Below, one piece after another: positions 26,308 through 34,426 of a DNA stretch of 64,000 nucleotides (positions are counted from its first letter, which is position 1; each line of letters opens with the position of its first letter). Made by a program: the position numbers and the translations under genes. The notes below the pieces were generated by a model. The model did not search any database. It was not told where the DNA came from and saw only the letters and a list, made by a program, of their open reading frames with translations. The stretch is from SKVR01 sp046291875 (GTDB lineage: Bacteria > Bacteroidota > Bacteroidia > Bacteroidales > UBA7960), in NCBI GenBank assembly GCA_046291875.1, contig JBKBSF010000013.1, positions 50,532-114,531 of the forward strand, given 5' to 3'.

Positions 26308-27621
26308 ATGATGAAAGCACTTTCCATAATACTTTTTTGTCTTGGTCTGATTTCAATGTCAAACCTTATGGCCCAAAGATTTACGCCCAACTACAACGAG
26401 GCTCGGGTACCCCATTACGTTTTACCGCCACTTTTGAAATTTGAAAACGGAGAAAGTGTTGAAACCCAAGAAGACTGGAAGAAGCGCAGACAAGAAATCT
26501 ACGAATTGTTTGAACGCTATGTATACGGCAAAGCACCTCTTTGGGAGGGAACCATAACATCTACTGTTTTGTATCAAAATCCTGATGTCCTGGATGGACT
26601 GGCAACTCTTCAGGAGGTCAAACTCACACTTGATTTCCAGGGTAGATCACAGGATATTAATGTTTTGATCTATCTACCCAAAAATCAGGAGAAAACACCA
26701 TTTTTTCTGGGCTACAATTTCTATGGAAATCACACTACTACGAATGATCCGGGAGTGAGGGTCACAACTTCCTGGACACAGAACAACGCTACATTTGGCA
26801 TAACCAACAACACTGCCACGGAGGCTTCACGCGGCTTAAATGGGCACCGCTGGCCGGCAAAAGAAATTATTTCCCGAGGATATGGTCTGGTTACTGTTTA
26901 CTACGGCGATGTTGACCCTGATTACCATGATGGATTTAAGAATGGTGTGCATAAGCTAATGGGCACGCGCCACAACCGCAGATCATGGGGGAGCATTGCA
27001 GCATGGGCCTGGGGGCTAAGCCGGGTCATGGATTTTCTGGAGACTTACGAAGCAATAGATGCAAGCAAAGTAGCGGTGTTAGGGCATTCACGATTAGGAA
27101 AGGCAGCCCTTTGGGCGGGTGTTTCCGATGAAAGATTTGCCATGGTAATATCCAACAACTCTGGCTGTGGGGGTGCAGCACTCTCCAGGCGCCAATACGG
27201 AGAAACGGTGGGTCGAATAACATCAAAATTCCCTCATTGGTTTGCAGGAAACTTTAAGAAATATAAAAAAAGGGAACATCGGCTTCCCGTTGATCAACAC
27301 CAACTGCTTGCAATGGTTGCTCCACGGCCGCTTTATGTAGCAAGTGCTCATGACGACCGTTGGGCCGACCCCAAAGGCGAATTTCTTTCAAGTGTTCATG
27401 CATCAGATATTTACGAATTTCTCGGTCTCCAGGGGTTGCCGATAAGGGAAATGCCTGATCTAAATCAGCCAATTATGGATGGGATGATTGCCTATCATAT
27501 CCGGACAGGGCGGCACGACATAACACTTTACGATTGGTTGCAATACCTTGAGTTTGCCGATAAAAATTTCCGGAAAAAGCAGGAAAGTTCACACCTTATA
27601 CTGCCATTGCAGTACCAGTAG
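26308..27621 (+). CDS. Exported CE15-type glucuronoyl esterase-like alpha/beta hydrolase
   Basis: A 437-residue precursor with signal peptide ending SNLMAQ. The nucleophile motif VAVLGHSRLGKAALWAG matches the G-x-S-R-x-G-K motif of CE15 glucuronoyl esterases, and the HRLPVDQHQLLAMVAPRPLYVAS region carries the conserved catalytic His segment. ISNNSGCGGAAL and DDRWADPKGEF are also typical. CE15 enzymes cut ester bonds between lignin alcohols and glucuronic acid on xylan; several are annotated as acetylxylan esterases. It stands alone, with no SusC/D pair or xylanase nearby, so its natural substrate is open. A lone gene suggests plant-detritus use or a different ester. Confidence 0.87.
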   Translation: MMKALSIILFCLGLISMSNLMAQRFTPNYNEARVPHYVLPPLLKFENGESVETQEDWKKRRQEIYELFERYVYGKAPLWEGTITSTVLYQNPDVLDGLATLQEVKLTLDFQGRSQDINVLIYLPKNQEKTPFFLGYNFYGNHTTTNDPGVRVTTSWTQNNATFGITNNTATEASRGLNGHRWPAKEIISRGYGLVTVYYGDVDPDYHDGFKNGVHKLMGTRHNRRSWGSIAAWAWGLSRVMDFLETYEAIDASKVAVLGHSRLGKAALWAGVSDERFAMVISNNSGCGGAALSRRQYGETVGRITSKFPHWFAGNFKKYKKREHRLPVDQHQLLAMVAPRPLYVASAHDDRWADPKGEFLSSVHASDIYEFLGLQGLPIREMPDLNQPIMDGMIAYHIRTGRHDITLYDWLQYLEFADKNFRKKQESSHLILPLQYQ

Positions 27622-28046
27622 ATTAGTTATTTTGACAACCTTCTTACGCCTGCACAATGGATTTTCTCTCAAGGAAATGCATCTAAAAAGCATTGACCGA
27701 ATCTGCAAATACATGCCGGATCCATTTTACCCCAATCCCCTCTGCCTACCTCACATAACAACAAAACAAATATATCTCCTTACCCACCTAATGAAAACAT
27801 ATTATTCCTAAGGTATAGTACAACGTGAATTAACCCCTTAGAACTTATAAGCAAGACATCTCCATAATCCGGGTTTAGCCTCTTTAAAATCAGATATACC
27901 TTTTATTACCCTACACAGTTTAGTAAGAAGGATGGAAAAAAGTAAAACAATATCCTTTGCATTGCAGGCAAAACCATGCATTTCGAAAAAATTAGTGTTG
28001 TCAAAGATCTTGCTGAACCGCCCAGCATAACAGCATTTTTGCACTT
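27622..28046. other. Gene-free stretch between esterase and arsenite exporter
   Basis: About 425 bases without a supported gene. Short open frames on both strands have no recognisable protein features. I see no strong structure before the terminator at 28047. Confidence 0.55.
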
Positions 28047-28081
28047 AAAAAAGGGTTGAATCATTTCGATCCAACCCTTTA
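28047..28081 (-). terminator. Terminator of the ars operon
   Basis: Stem AAAGGGTTG/CAACCCTTT (28050-28058 with 28072-28080) is followed on the minus strand by a run of T residues. It lies 22 bases past the acr3 stop. Confidence 0.85.
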
Positions 28082-28102
28082 AAGTAGCATTTTACGGGTT
28101 TA

Positions 28103-29164
28103 TCAATACTTATTCCTATTGGCAAAAGCCACCAGCGAAAGCATTACCGGCACTTCAACCAGCACACCTACTACGGTAACCAGTGCAGCTGGCGATTGCA
28201 AGCCAAAAAGGGCTATCGCTACGGCTACAGCCAATTCAAAAAAGTTGCTGGCACCAATCATGGCGGCAGGAGCACAAACGGCATGATTCAGCTTCAATTT
28301 CTTGCCTCCAAACCAGGCCAGGAAGAAGATAAAGTAGGTCTGTATAACAAGAGGTACTGCTGCCAGGAGGATAATCAGAGGGTTGTTGAGGATATTCTGC
28401 CCCTGGAAAGCGAACAATAACACAAGAGTTACCAAAAGCGCAACAATACTTATGGGTTTAAGTTTGGGCAGAAACACATCCTTAAACCACTGAATGCCAT
28501 GGCTGCGCAGCAGAATCCGCTGGGTAATTACTCCCGCCACAAGCGGCACCACTACAAATATTACCACACTGGCCACCAGGGTGTCGTAAGGGATGATAAC
28601 ATCGGTAATCCCGAGCAACAAACCCACTATGGGAACGAACAAAACCAATAGAATCAGGTCGTTTACCGAAACCTGCACGAGTGTATAATTGGGATCTCCA
28701 TCGGTAAGGTAACTCCAAACAAATACCATGGCAGTGCAAGGGGCAGCGCCCAGAATTATGGCTCCGGCAATATATTCTCCGGCAAGATTGGGATCAATCC
28801 AGGCTGAATAGAGTTTGTCAAAGAATATCCATGCAAAAAAAGCCATGGTAAAGGGTTTGATAGCCCAGTTGATAATCAGGGTCCACACAACTCCTCTGGG
28901 CTTTTTGCCAATTTTTTTAATACTGCCGAAATCTACCTGCAGCATCATAGGATAAATCATAAGCCAGATAAGGATGGCTACCGGGATATTTACCCTTGCT
29001 ATCTCAAGGCTGCTGATCACCTCAATACCATCGCCTACAATATGGCCGATGCCGATTCCGGCGAGGATGCCCAGGGCAACCCATAGGGTGAGATACTTTT
29101 CGAATAACCCGATGGTCTTTTGTGGGTTATCGGGGATAACTGTCTTTTTGATTGTATCTGTCAT
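28103..29164 (-). CDS. acr3: ACR3-family arsenite efflux transporter
   Basis: A 353-residue inner-membrane exporter with about ten helices. Family marks include FEKYLTLWVALGILAGIGIGHI, GAAPCTAMVFVWSYLTDGDPNYTLVQVSVND with the conserved Cys of helix 4, and AVCAPAAMIGASNFFELAVAVAIALFG with the helix 9 Glu. ATG at 29164 (MTDTIKKTV) is preferred over an in-frame TTG at 29212. It exports As(III) produced by ArsC and closes the arsR-arsC-arsM-acr3 operon. A repeat-bearing spacer of 107 bases separates it from arsM. Confidence 0.95.
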   Translation of the reverse strand: MTDTIKKTVIPDNPQKTIGLFEKYLTLWVALGILAGIGIGHIVGDGIEVISSLEIARVNIPVAILIWLMIYPMMLQVDFGSIKKIGKKPRGVVWTLIINWAIKPFTMAFFAWIFFDKLYSAWIDPNLAGEYIAGAIILGAAPCTAMVFVWSYLTDGDPNYTLVQVSVNDLILLVLFVPIVGLLLGITDVIIPYDTLVASVVIFVVVPLVAGVITQRILLRSHGIQWFKDVFLPKLKPISIVALLVTLVLLFAFQGQNILNNPLIILLAAVPLVIQTYFIFFLAWFGGKKLKLNHAVCAPAAMIGASNFFELAVAVAIALFGLQSPAALVTVVGVLVEVPVMLSLVAFANRNKY

Positions 29165-29232
29165 AGTGTTTTTGTTTTTTGTGAAACGGCAAAGGGTGCA
29201 GGGTTTACGCAAGGGACGTGAGAGAAAAACTG

Positions 29233-29271
29233 GCGCCCTTTGCGCCCCCCTTGCGCCCCTTGCGGTTCAAT
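29233..29271. repeat. Intergenic GCG/CTTG-rich repeat, copy A
   Basis: About 40 nt that match copy B (30124-30161) except for seven positions, and every difference is C versus T. It lies directly after the arsM stop codon, as copy B lies after the arsC stop. Both copies also have GCAAGGGA a short way upstream on the plus strand, which can pair with the repeat to make a stem. Confidence 0.7.
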
Positions 29272-30081
29272 TTACTTATATGCACTTACGGTGATTGAAA
29301 ACAACCCAATTTTGTTGTTCAGGAAATCTTCTATTTCCTTCTCATCCAGGTATGCTTTCAGTATCTCCTCCGGAATTTCAATACTCCGTTGTTTATGCAC
29401 CTGCATATTCTGAAAACCAGCTTCAGTGATTGTTACCAGGTAGTCCTCCAATGGCATGGCACCTGCCACGCAACCGGCATACATTTCGGCATCATTTTTC
29501 AGTTTTTCGGGCAACTCCCCCTTTATCACCACATCCGAAACACAAAAGTGACCACCGGGTTTTAAAACCCTGAGTATCTCAGAAAATGCCTTTCTTTTGT
29601 CAGGCACCAGGTTGAGTACACAATTGGATATCACCACGTCGAACTGGTTGTTTTCCAGGGGCATCTCTTCAATATCACCCGCAACAAACTCTACATTTGT
29701 ATATCCCAGTTTCCGGGCATTCTGGCGGGCCTTTTCCAGCATTTCTTCAGAGAAATCAAGTCCGGTAACCTTTCCTGACTCACCCACAATGGCACGAGCC
29801 ACAAAGCAATCGTTGCCTGCACCGCTACCCAGGTCGAGCACATGCTGACCAGGCACTATGCCCGCATAATCTGTAGGAATACCGCAACCCAGCCCCAGGT
29901 CTGCGTCCTTATTATAGCCTTCATGGCTTTCGTAGTTCTCACTGAAAACAGTGTAGTCTACATCACAACAATTGCTGGAAGAGTTGCAACAACTTGTGGG
30001 ACCGGCTGAAGTTTCAGCTTTCAGGGCTATTCGCCCGTACTTTTCTTTTACTATGGTTTTGATGTCTTTTTTTACTTTCAT
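29272..30081 (-). CDS. arsM: Arsenite S-adenosylmethionine methyltransferase
   Basis: A 269-residue cytosolic enzyme that methylates As(III) to methylated and volatile forms. SAM motif VLDLGSGAGNDCFVA is near 81-95 and GLDFSEEMLEKAR near 107. The three conserved arsenic-binding Cys are seen as Cys66 (GLGCGIP), Cys154 (ISNCVLNL) and Cys204 (YAGCVAGA). An N-terminal Cys cluster (SCCNSSSNCC, 30-39) is typical of bacterial members. It sits between arsC and acr3 in a leftward operon, so the locus combines reduction, methylation and efflux. Confidence 0.95.
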   Translation of the reverse strand: MKVKKDIKTIVKEKYGRIALKAETSAGPTSCCNSSSNCCDVDYTVFSENYESHEGYNKDADLGLGCGIPTDYAGIVPGQHVLDLGSGAGNDCFVARAIVGESGKVTGLDFSEEMLEKARQNARKLGYTNVEFVAGDIEEMPLENNQFDVVISNCVLNLVPDKRKAFSEILRVLKPGGHFCVSDVVIKGELPEKLKNDAEMYAGCVAGAMPLEDYLVTITEAGFQNMQVHKQRSIEIPEEILKAYLDEKEIEDFLNNKIGLFSITVSAYK

Positions 30082-30123
30082 TTCCTGTTTATTTTAACCG
30101 AAAGGGGCGCAAGGGATATATTA

Positions 30124-30161
30124 GCGTCCTTTGCGCTTTCTTTGCGCTCCTTGCGGTTTAA
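30124..30161. repeat. Intergenic GCG/CTTG-rich repeat, copy B
   Basis: Second copy of the element at 29233-29271, directly after the arsC stop codon. Only C/T differences separate the two. Origin is unknown; it may be a dispersed intergenic repeat family. Confidence 0.7.
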
Positions 30162-30587
30162 TTACAACTGTGGTTCAATTTCTTCCTTATAAAGCTTATA
30201 GAAACCTTCTTTGATCTCTTCACGCACGCGGATAAACTCACTCCAGATATATTCTTCAGTTCCTGTTACATGAGAGGGATCGTCAAAACCGATGTGCAGG
30301 CGGCGTTTGACTTTCCCGGGGAATACCGGGCAGTTTTCATTGGCTCCGCTGCAAACGGTGATTACATAATCCCACTCTTCGTTCAGGTATTTATCTACCG
30401 AGTCGGAAGTATGCTGGCTGATGTCAAGACCAATCTCTTTCATGGCAGCAACAGCTTTTTCATTAAGCTTTCCGGAAGCTTCGGTTCCGGCAGAGCGCAC
30501 GGTTAATCTTTTGTCAAAGGATTCCATAAAACCGTGGGCCATCTGGCTGCGGCAGGAATTTCCGGTACATAGAATAAGGATTTTCAT
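30162..30587 (-). CDS. arsC: Arsenate reductase, thioredoxin-coupled low-molecular-weight phosphatase type
   Basis: A 141-residue cytosolic enzyme that reduces As(V) to As(III). The P-loop C-x5-R is Cys7 to Arg13 (LCTGNSCRS). The redox pair is Cys79 and Cys86 (VCSGANENCPVF), with the seven-residue spacing known from Cys82-Cys89 in the S. aureus enzyme, so electrons come from thioredoxin rather than glutaredoxin. DDPSH is the family Asp loop. It lies 111 bases behind arsR. The spacer has a simple repeat of GAGTTT units but no terminator. Confidence 0.95.
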   Translation of the reverse strand: MKILILCTGNSCRSQMAHGFMESFDKRLTVRSAGTEASGKLNEKAVAAMKEIGLDISQHTSDSVDKYLNEEWDYVITVCSGANENCPVFPGKVKRRLHIGFDDPSHVTGTEEYIWSEFIRVREEIKEGFYKLYKEEIEPQL

Positions 30588-30698
30588 AAGGGGGTTAAGT
30601 TTAGATTTTTGAGTTTAGAGTTTGAGTTTGGGATCACAGCATACAGCCGGCTAATAATAATATTTACGCCATCAAATTTCAGCTTATTGGAGGTGGTT

Positions 30699-31031
30699 TT
30701 AGCAAAAGCTTTTTCCCACATCAATACCTGAAAGAAACTCTTCCGATCCCTGTCGCAGAGCTTTTATTGCCTGAGCATTGAGGCAGTAGTTGGTCTTTAC
30801 TCCATCCACGGTGCCTTTTATGAGACCGGCTTCCTTCAGCTCCTTAAGATGCTGGTTTACGGTGGTGCGCCCCAAGGGGATCTCATCGGCTATGTTGCCC
30901 GTCATGCAGGTTTTAATATCTGCCAGGTAGTTGAGAATGGCAAGCCGTGCAGGATGAGCCAGGGCCTTGAAAAGTCGGGCCTTCTGTTGAAGATCCTCAT
31001 TGAAAAGATCAATTTTGGCAGTAGTTGTCAT
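30699..31031 (-). CDS. arsR: ArsR-family metalloregulator (first)
   Basis: A 110-residue winged-helix repressor. FKALAHPARLAILNYL and the recognition helix region IPLGRTTVNQHLKELKEAGLIKG are typical. Cys42 (KTCMTG) lies at the start of the helix-turn-helix; other Cys are in NYC and at the C-terminal residue, which may form the As(III) site. It heads the arsC-arsM-acr3 operon. Two copies of GACGTR-N4-TACGTY directly upstream are probable operators, and a third lies before the rhodanese gene at 31670. Confidence 0.95.
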   Translation of the reverse strand: MTTTAKIDLFNEDLQQKARLFKALAHPARLAILNYLADIKTCMTGNIADEIPLGRTTVNQHLKELKEAGLIKGTVDGVKTNYCLNAQAIKALRQGSEEFLSGIDVGKSFC

Positions 31032-31050
31032 GATTACGCATTCTAGTTTC

Positions 31051-31094
31051 GACGTAAATTTACGTTATTTTTTATTACGACGTACAATTACGTC
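31051..31094 (-). promoter_or_regulatory. Twin operators for the first ArsR
   Basis: GACGTAAATTTACGTT (31051-31066) and GACGTACAATTACGTC (31079-31094) are inverted repeats with a 28-base start-to-start distance. They lie 20-63 bases upstream of arsR. The same motif occurs once more, at 31758. Confidence 0.75.
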
Positions 31095-31250
31095 AAATAT
31101 TTTTTCAAATCTGAATCTTTGCAATAAAATGCCTTGTATTTACGACATGGATTGTTGCAAATTGTCTTGTGATCGTGACATTTCTTAGTAACGGAACAAG
31201 TCGCTACCTCTTGAGGAATTACATTCCAGCCTGAATATTGCCTGTGAAGG

Positions 31251-31670
31251 CTAGTGCTTTTTCTTTTCCCTCGGTTTCAACTGGCATGCACAGGAACCAG
31301 ACAGGCGCTCATTAACATCTACCCTCACCGGTAATCCATCCCTTTCCCACTCTAAAAAACCACCACTCATGCTTCCTGCATACATAAAGCCTTTATCAAG
31401 CATTTTCTGCACAAACTCACGGCTCTTCAACCCCGAAGTATCTGCCAGGATGTAATACCCGTCTTTGTCGAGTTTCTCCAGGCTTTGTTCAAATTCATCC
31501 AAAGGAAAATTCAGCACATGGGGAATGTCAAAAGCTTTGTAATCTACAAAATCCATGTCGCGAAGATCAATAAGAAAGGCTCCCCTATTAACCAGCTCTC
31601 GGGTTTCACGAGGGGTGAGGGAAAGAATTTCTTTAGTGAGTATTCCGTAGTTATCGAAGAGATTTGGCAT
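31251..31670 (-). CDS. Rhodanese-like domain protein lacking the catalytic cysteine
   Basis: A 139-residue cytosolic single-domain rhodanese fold: FLIDLRDMDFVDYKAFDIPHVLNFPLDEFEQSL (residues 32-64), GYYILADTSGLKSREFV for the active loop, and GGFLEWERDGLPV. The loop position normally held by Cys is Asp (ADTSGLKS), so sulfurtransferase activity is unlikely. The tail has a CAC motif (GSCACQLK). It is a separate unit 80 bases from the ars operon, with an ArsR-type operator 88 bases upstream of its start. The role may be binding or sensing. Confidence 0.85.
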   Translation of the reverse strand: MPNLFDNYGILTKEILSLTPRETRELVNRGAFLIDLRDMDFVDYKAFDIPHVLNFPLDEFEQSLEKLDKDGYYILADTSGLKSREFVQKMLDKGFMYAGSMSGGFLEWERDGLPVRVDVNERLSGSCACQLKPREKKKH

Positions 31671-31757
31671 AATACTATCAAATTTACGATTCTAAGTAGT
31701 ATCGTCCTTTCAGACACTTAAATTGAATACCTCATTGGATATTCAAAGACAACTATC

Positions 31758-31773
31758 GACGTGTTTTTACGTC
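31758..31773 (-). promoter_or_regulatory. Third copy of the first ArsR operator motif
   Basis: GACGTGTTTTTACGTC matches GACGTR-N4-TACGTY. It lies between two rhodanese genes, upstream of the one at 31251-31670. A -7-like TAAATTTG is also present at 31686-31679. Confidence 0.65.
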
Positions 31774-31809
31774 ATAATCCATGAGAAGTTGTCTATGTAG
31801 TTCAAGGTA

Positions 31810-32292
31810 TCAATCTTCATTATTTTGAGAACCCTTCTCCTCAGAATTTTCAGGCAATAAAGCTGAAAATCCCCATACCGGAAATCCATTTAGTAACCAT
31901 CCCCGAAACCCATCGCTTATGAAAACAATCTCTCCATGATACACTTGAGCCAATACATTCACAATAACAGTGGTACGTCTCATTGTGGTGCAATACACCA
32001 CAATTCTGGGTTTATGAAGGTGAGGATGTAATAACATGAGAAGATCCGGATCATCTGCATCAATATTTACTGCGTTCTTCAAATGACCCTCCGAAAACAT
32101 TTCCTTTGTGCGGCCATCAATGACAAATGTTTCTTCATCTTCAAGCAGATGCATATAATTATCGTAAAACTCACGTGTATTAACAGCAATACCTCGCTGG
32201 TCAATTACTCTTTCCTGTGAATACAAAAAAACAGGTAACAAGATTACAGCAATACCTATTAAGGCATTTATTATCATTGATTTCATATTCAT
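31810..32292 (-). CDS. Exported rhodanese-domain protein
   Basis: A 160-residue precursor from ATG 32292 (MNMKSMIINALIGIAVILLPVFLYSQ), with a signal peptide. An in-frame TTG at 32304 is less likely. The rhodanese domain has TFVIDGRTKEMFSEGHLKNAVNI and the active loop VVYCTTMRRTTVIV with the catalytic Cys intact, then FISDGFRGWLLNGFPVWG. It would be periplasmic and could move sulfane sulfur. It lies 21 bases behind the ArsP-like permease and is probably co-transcribed with it. Confidence 0.87.
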   Translation of the reverse strand: MNMKSMIINALIGIAVILLPVFLYSQERVIDQRGIAVNTREFYDNYMHLLEDEETFVIDGRTKEMFSEGHLKNAVNIDADDPDLLMLLHPHLHKPRIVVYCTTMRRTTVIVNVLAQVYHGEIVFISDGFRGWLLNGFPVWGFSALLPENSEEKGSQNNED

Positions 32293-32313
32293 TTTTCCTG
32301 ACAAATAAATTTT

Positions 32314-33657
32314 CTAAAATAAGCTACCGTAAATCATACCAGAGATGGTTGCCATTACCACTACCAATAATACGTAAACCAAGGTTTTTTGAGTTCCCAG
32401 CACGCCACGAATTACCAGTATGTTGGGCAGTGATAGTGAAGGCCCGGCCAGAAGCAATGCTAATGCAGGCCCTTTGCCCATGCCCGAAGCGATAAGGCCT
32501 TGCAGGATGGGCACTTCGGTAAGGGTGGCAAAATACATAAAGGCTCCTACCACAGAAGCAAATAAATTGGCAAATACAGAATTGCCCCCCACCAGCCACG
32601 CTATCCATTCATTGGGAATAATACCGGGAATTGAGCCACCATCGTGTGTTGATCCCAGCAGGAAACCAGCCGTAACAACCCCTACCGCCAGCAATGGCAT
32701 GATCTGTTTTGTAAATCCCCATGCTGACAGGGTCCACTCACGGTTTTCTTCATTCTGCTTATCGTATAAGGTAATTACACTTAGCGCAATTACACCCACA
32801 AGCATAGGAACTATGGGAGAAAGTTTCGGATCTGCAATAAAACTTGTTGCTAAAAACGCCGATAATCCAACCACCACGCCTGCCAACACTACCCATTGCC
32901 ATTTTATTTTCAGGATGTATATCAGCGAATACATGAGCAATAGCGAGAAAAAGCCAGTGATGTACCACTTATATGCCCATATGTAATACCATACACTTGA
33001 GGTGTCATCGATGGCCGGGCTGCCCCAGTTGGCAAACACCAGGATCAAGACCAGGGTAAAAAAGTGAAAGGATGTTTGCCACATAGGCCTTTTCTCGGGT
33101 TGCAGGGGAATATTCATCTGTTCCTCGCGCTTGGCCTTTTCTTCCTTCCGGTAAATGAGGGACATCACAATTCCGATAACTACACTAAACACCACGGCAC
33201 CAATAATACGGGCCACCCCCATTTCAAAGCCCAATATGCGGGCTGTAAGAATAATTGCCAGGATATTGATGGCCGGGCCGGAATATAAAAACGCTATGGC
33301 AGGACCTAAACCGGCTCCACGTTTGTGAATGCTTGAAAACAATGGCAAAATGGTGCAGCTGCAAACTGCCAGTATTGTCCCCGAAACAGAGGCAACTGTG
33401 TAAGCCAGCCATTTTTTGGCATTGGCTCCAAAGTATCTTAATACAGAACCCTGGCTCACAAATACCGATATTACGCCTGCAATAAAAAATGCAGGTAGCA
33501 GGCACAATACAACATGCTCACGGGCATACCATTTTACCAGGTCAAATGCGGCATCCACAGCCGTGTTGAATCGGGTACTTTCGATGGGAAGAAAAAAGGC
33601 TACCCCAAAAAGCAGGGCAATCCAGAATAGTATCTTGAGTTCTTTTTTGGTTTCCAT
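32314..33657 (-). CDS. Permease of the DUF318/ArsP-like family
   Basis: A 447-residue membrane protein with about ten helices. The family repeat SGTILAVCSCTILPLFSSIHKRGAGLGPAIAFLYSGPAINI is near residues 92-132, with Cys99 and Cys101. The second half has ATLTEVPILQGLIASGMGKGPALALLLAGPSLSLPNILVIRGVLG. Relatives include ArsP, which exports trivalent organoarsenicals, and YraQ-type permeases of unknown cargo. A second-ArsR operator lies 15 bases upstream of its start, so it has its own promoter although it lies 47 bases behind the ArsG-like gene. Substrate is unproven. Confidence 0.88.
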   Translation of the reverse strand: METKKELKILFWIALLFGVAFFLPIESTRFNTAVDAAFDLVKWYAREHVVLCLLPAFFIAGVISVFVSQGSVLRYFGANAKKWLAYTVASVSGTILAVCSCTILPLFSSIHKRGAGLGPAIAFLYSGPAINILAIILTARILGFEMGVARIIGAVVFSVVIGIVMSLIYRKEEKAKREEQMNIPLQPEKRPMWQTSFHFFTLVLILVFANWGSPAIDDTSSVWYYIWAYKWYITGFFSLLLMYSLIYILKIKWQWVVLAGVVVGLSAFLATSFIADPKLSPIVPMLVGVIALSVITLYDKQNEENREWTLSAWGFTKQIMPLLAVGVVTAGFLLGSTHDGGSIPGIIPNEWIAWLVGGNSVFANLFASVVGAFMYFATLTEVPILQGLIASGMGKGPALALLLAGPSLSLPNILVIRGVLGTQKTLVYVLLVVVMATISGMIYGSLF

Positions 33658-33671
33658 GTTTATATTTTAGT

Positions 33672-33691
33672 ATTTCGGAAAATCACGAAAT
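33672..33691 (-). promoter_or_regulatory. Second-ArsR operator before the permease gene
   Basis: ATTTCG-N8-CGAAAT, the same motif as at 35877-35900. It lies between the ArsG-like gene and the permease. The spacer (GAAAATCA) only loosely resembles a -7 box. Confidence 0.7.
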
Positions 33692-33704
33692 GAAACAGAA
33701 AAAA

Positions 33705-34421
33705 TTATTTGATATAAATCAGCCAGATAAAGTACAAGCCAACGGCAAAAAACACAACGGCAACAACCCTTCTGAACCAGAATTCAAAAGTTTTCACCTT
33801 GTTGTAGAATGACCCCAAACCGGAAATACTGTAGGCAAGTATCCATGCAAAAATGATAACCGGTAAGCCGGTGGCAACAGCAAATACAAATGGCAGGGAA
33901 TACCCCCCGGTTGAGGAAACCGACAATGGTATGAGCATACCAAAATAGAGAAAGCCACTATATGGGCAAAATGCAAGGGCAAATACAACACCCAACAACA
34001 AGGTACTCCAGAATCCGCCCGATCCGGACTGTTCACCAACTTTTGATGACCACTTACCCAGGAAGGAAAAATTGAGTTTTATCAGATCGAACATCAATAG
34101 CCCCATGATAATGAGAAACGGACCAATAAGAAATTCTCCGTAAGCCCAGATAGTTTTCTGGATCGCATGGACACTTGAACCTTGTTTTAGCGTAGCAATC
34201 AGCACAATACCAATAACCATATAGGTAATGGCCCTTCCCAGTGTATAAACAAGACCATTGATAAAGACCCTTTTCTGCTGGTTTATATCCTTACTGATAA
34301 AACCAATGGCAGATATATTGGTGGCCAGTGGACACGGGCTGATGGCCGTCATAATCCCCAACAGAAATGCACCCAGTATTGGAAATTCAGTACTGTTAAC
34401 CAGTTGATGTAGATATTCCAT
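33705..34421 (-). CDS. CcdA/ArsG-like membrane protein
   Basis: A 238-residue inner-membrane protein with six or seven helices. The first conserved motif GIMTAISPCPLATNISAIGF places Cys30 in helix 1. The second, FALAFCPYSGFLYFGMLIPL, is the symmetric half with its own Cys. These paired P-C motifs are those of CcdA/DsbD-type thiol electron carriers. Close relatives are named ArsG-family arsenical efflux permeases in some databases. I favour transfer of reducing power to the two exported Cys proteins encoded just upstream, but export of an arsenical is the alternative. Confidence 0.85.
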   Translation of the reverse strand: MEYLHQLVNSTEFPILGAFLLGIMTAISPCPLATNISAIGFISKDINQQKRVFINGLVYTLGRAITYMVIGIVLIATLKQGSSVHAIQKTIWAYGEFLIGPFLIIMGLLMFDLIKLNFSFLGKWSSKVGEQSGSGGFWSTLLLGVVFALAFCPYSGFLYFGMLIPLSVSSTGGYSLPFVFAVATGLPVIIFAWILAYSISGLGSFYNKVKTFEFWFRRVVAVVFFAVGLYFIWLIYIK

Positions 34422-34426
34422 AAAAC

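Noticed and set aside
26111..26311. 66-codon open frame before the esterase gene
   Set aside because: It overlaps the esterase promoter and start; composition looks random.
27838..28044. 68-codon open frame on the minus strand after the ars operon
   Set aside because: No start context, promoter or recognisable protein feature, and it lies beyond the operon except for the terminator sequence.
30597..30640. GAGTTT-rich stretch after arsR as a tandem repeat or regulatory site
   Set aside because: Units are short and irregular; low-complexity sequence is enough to explain it.
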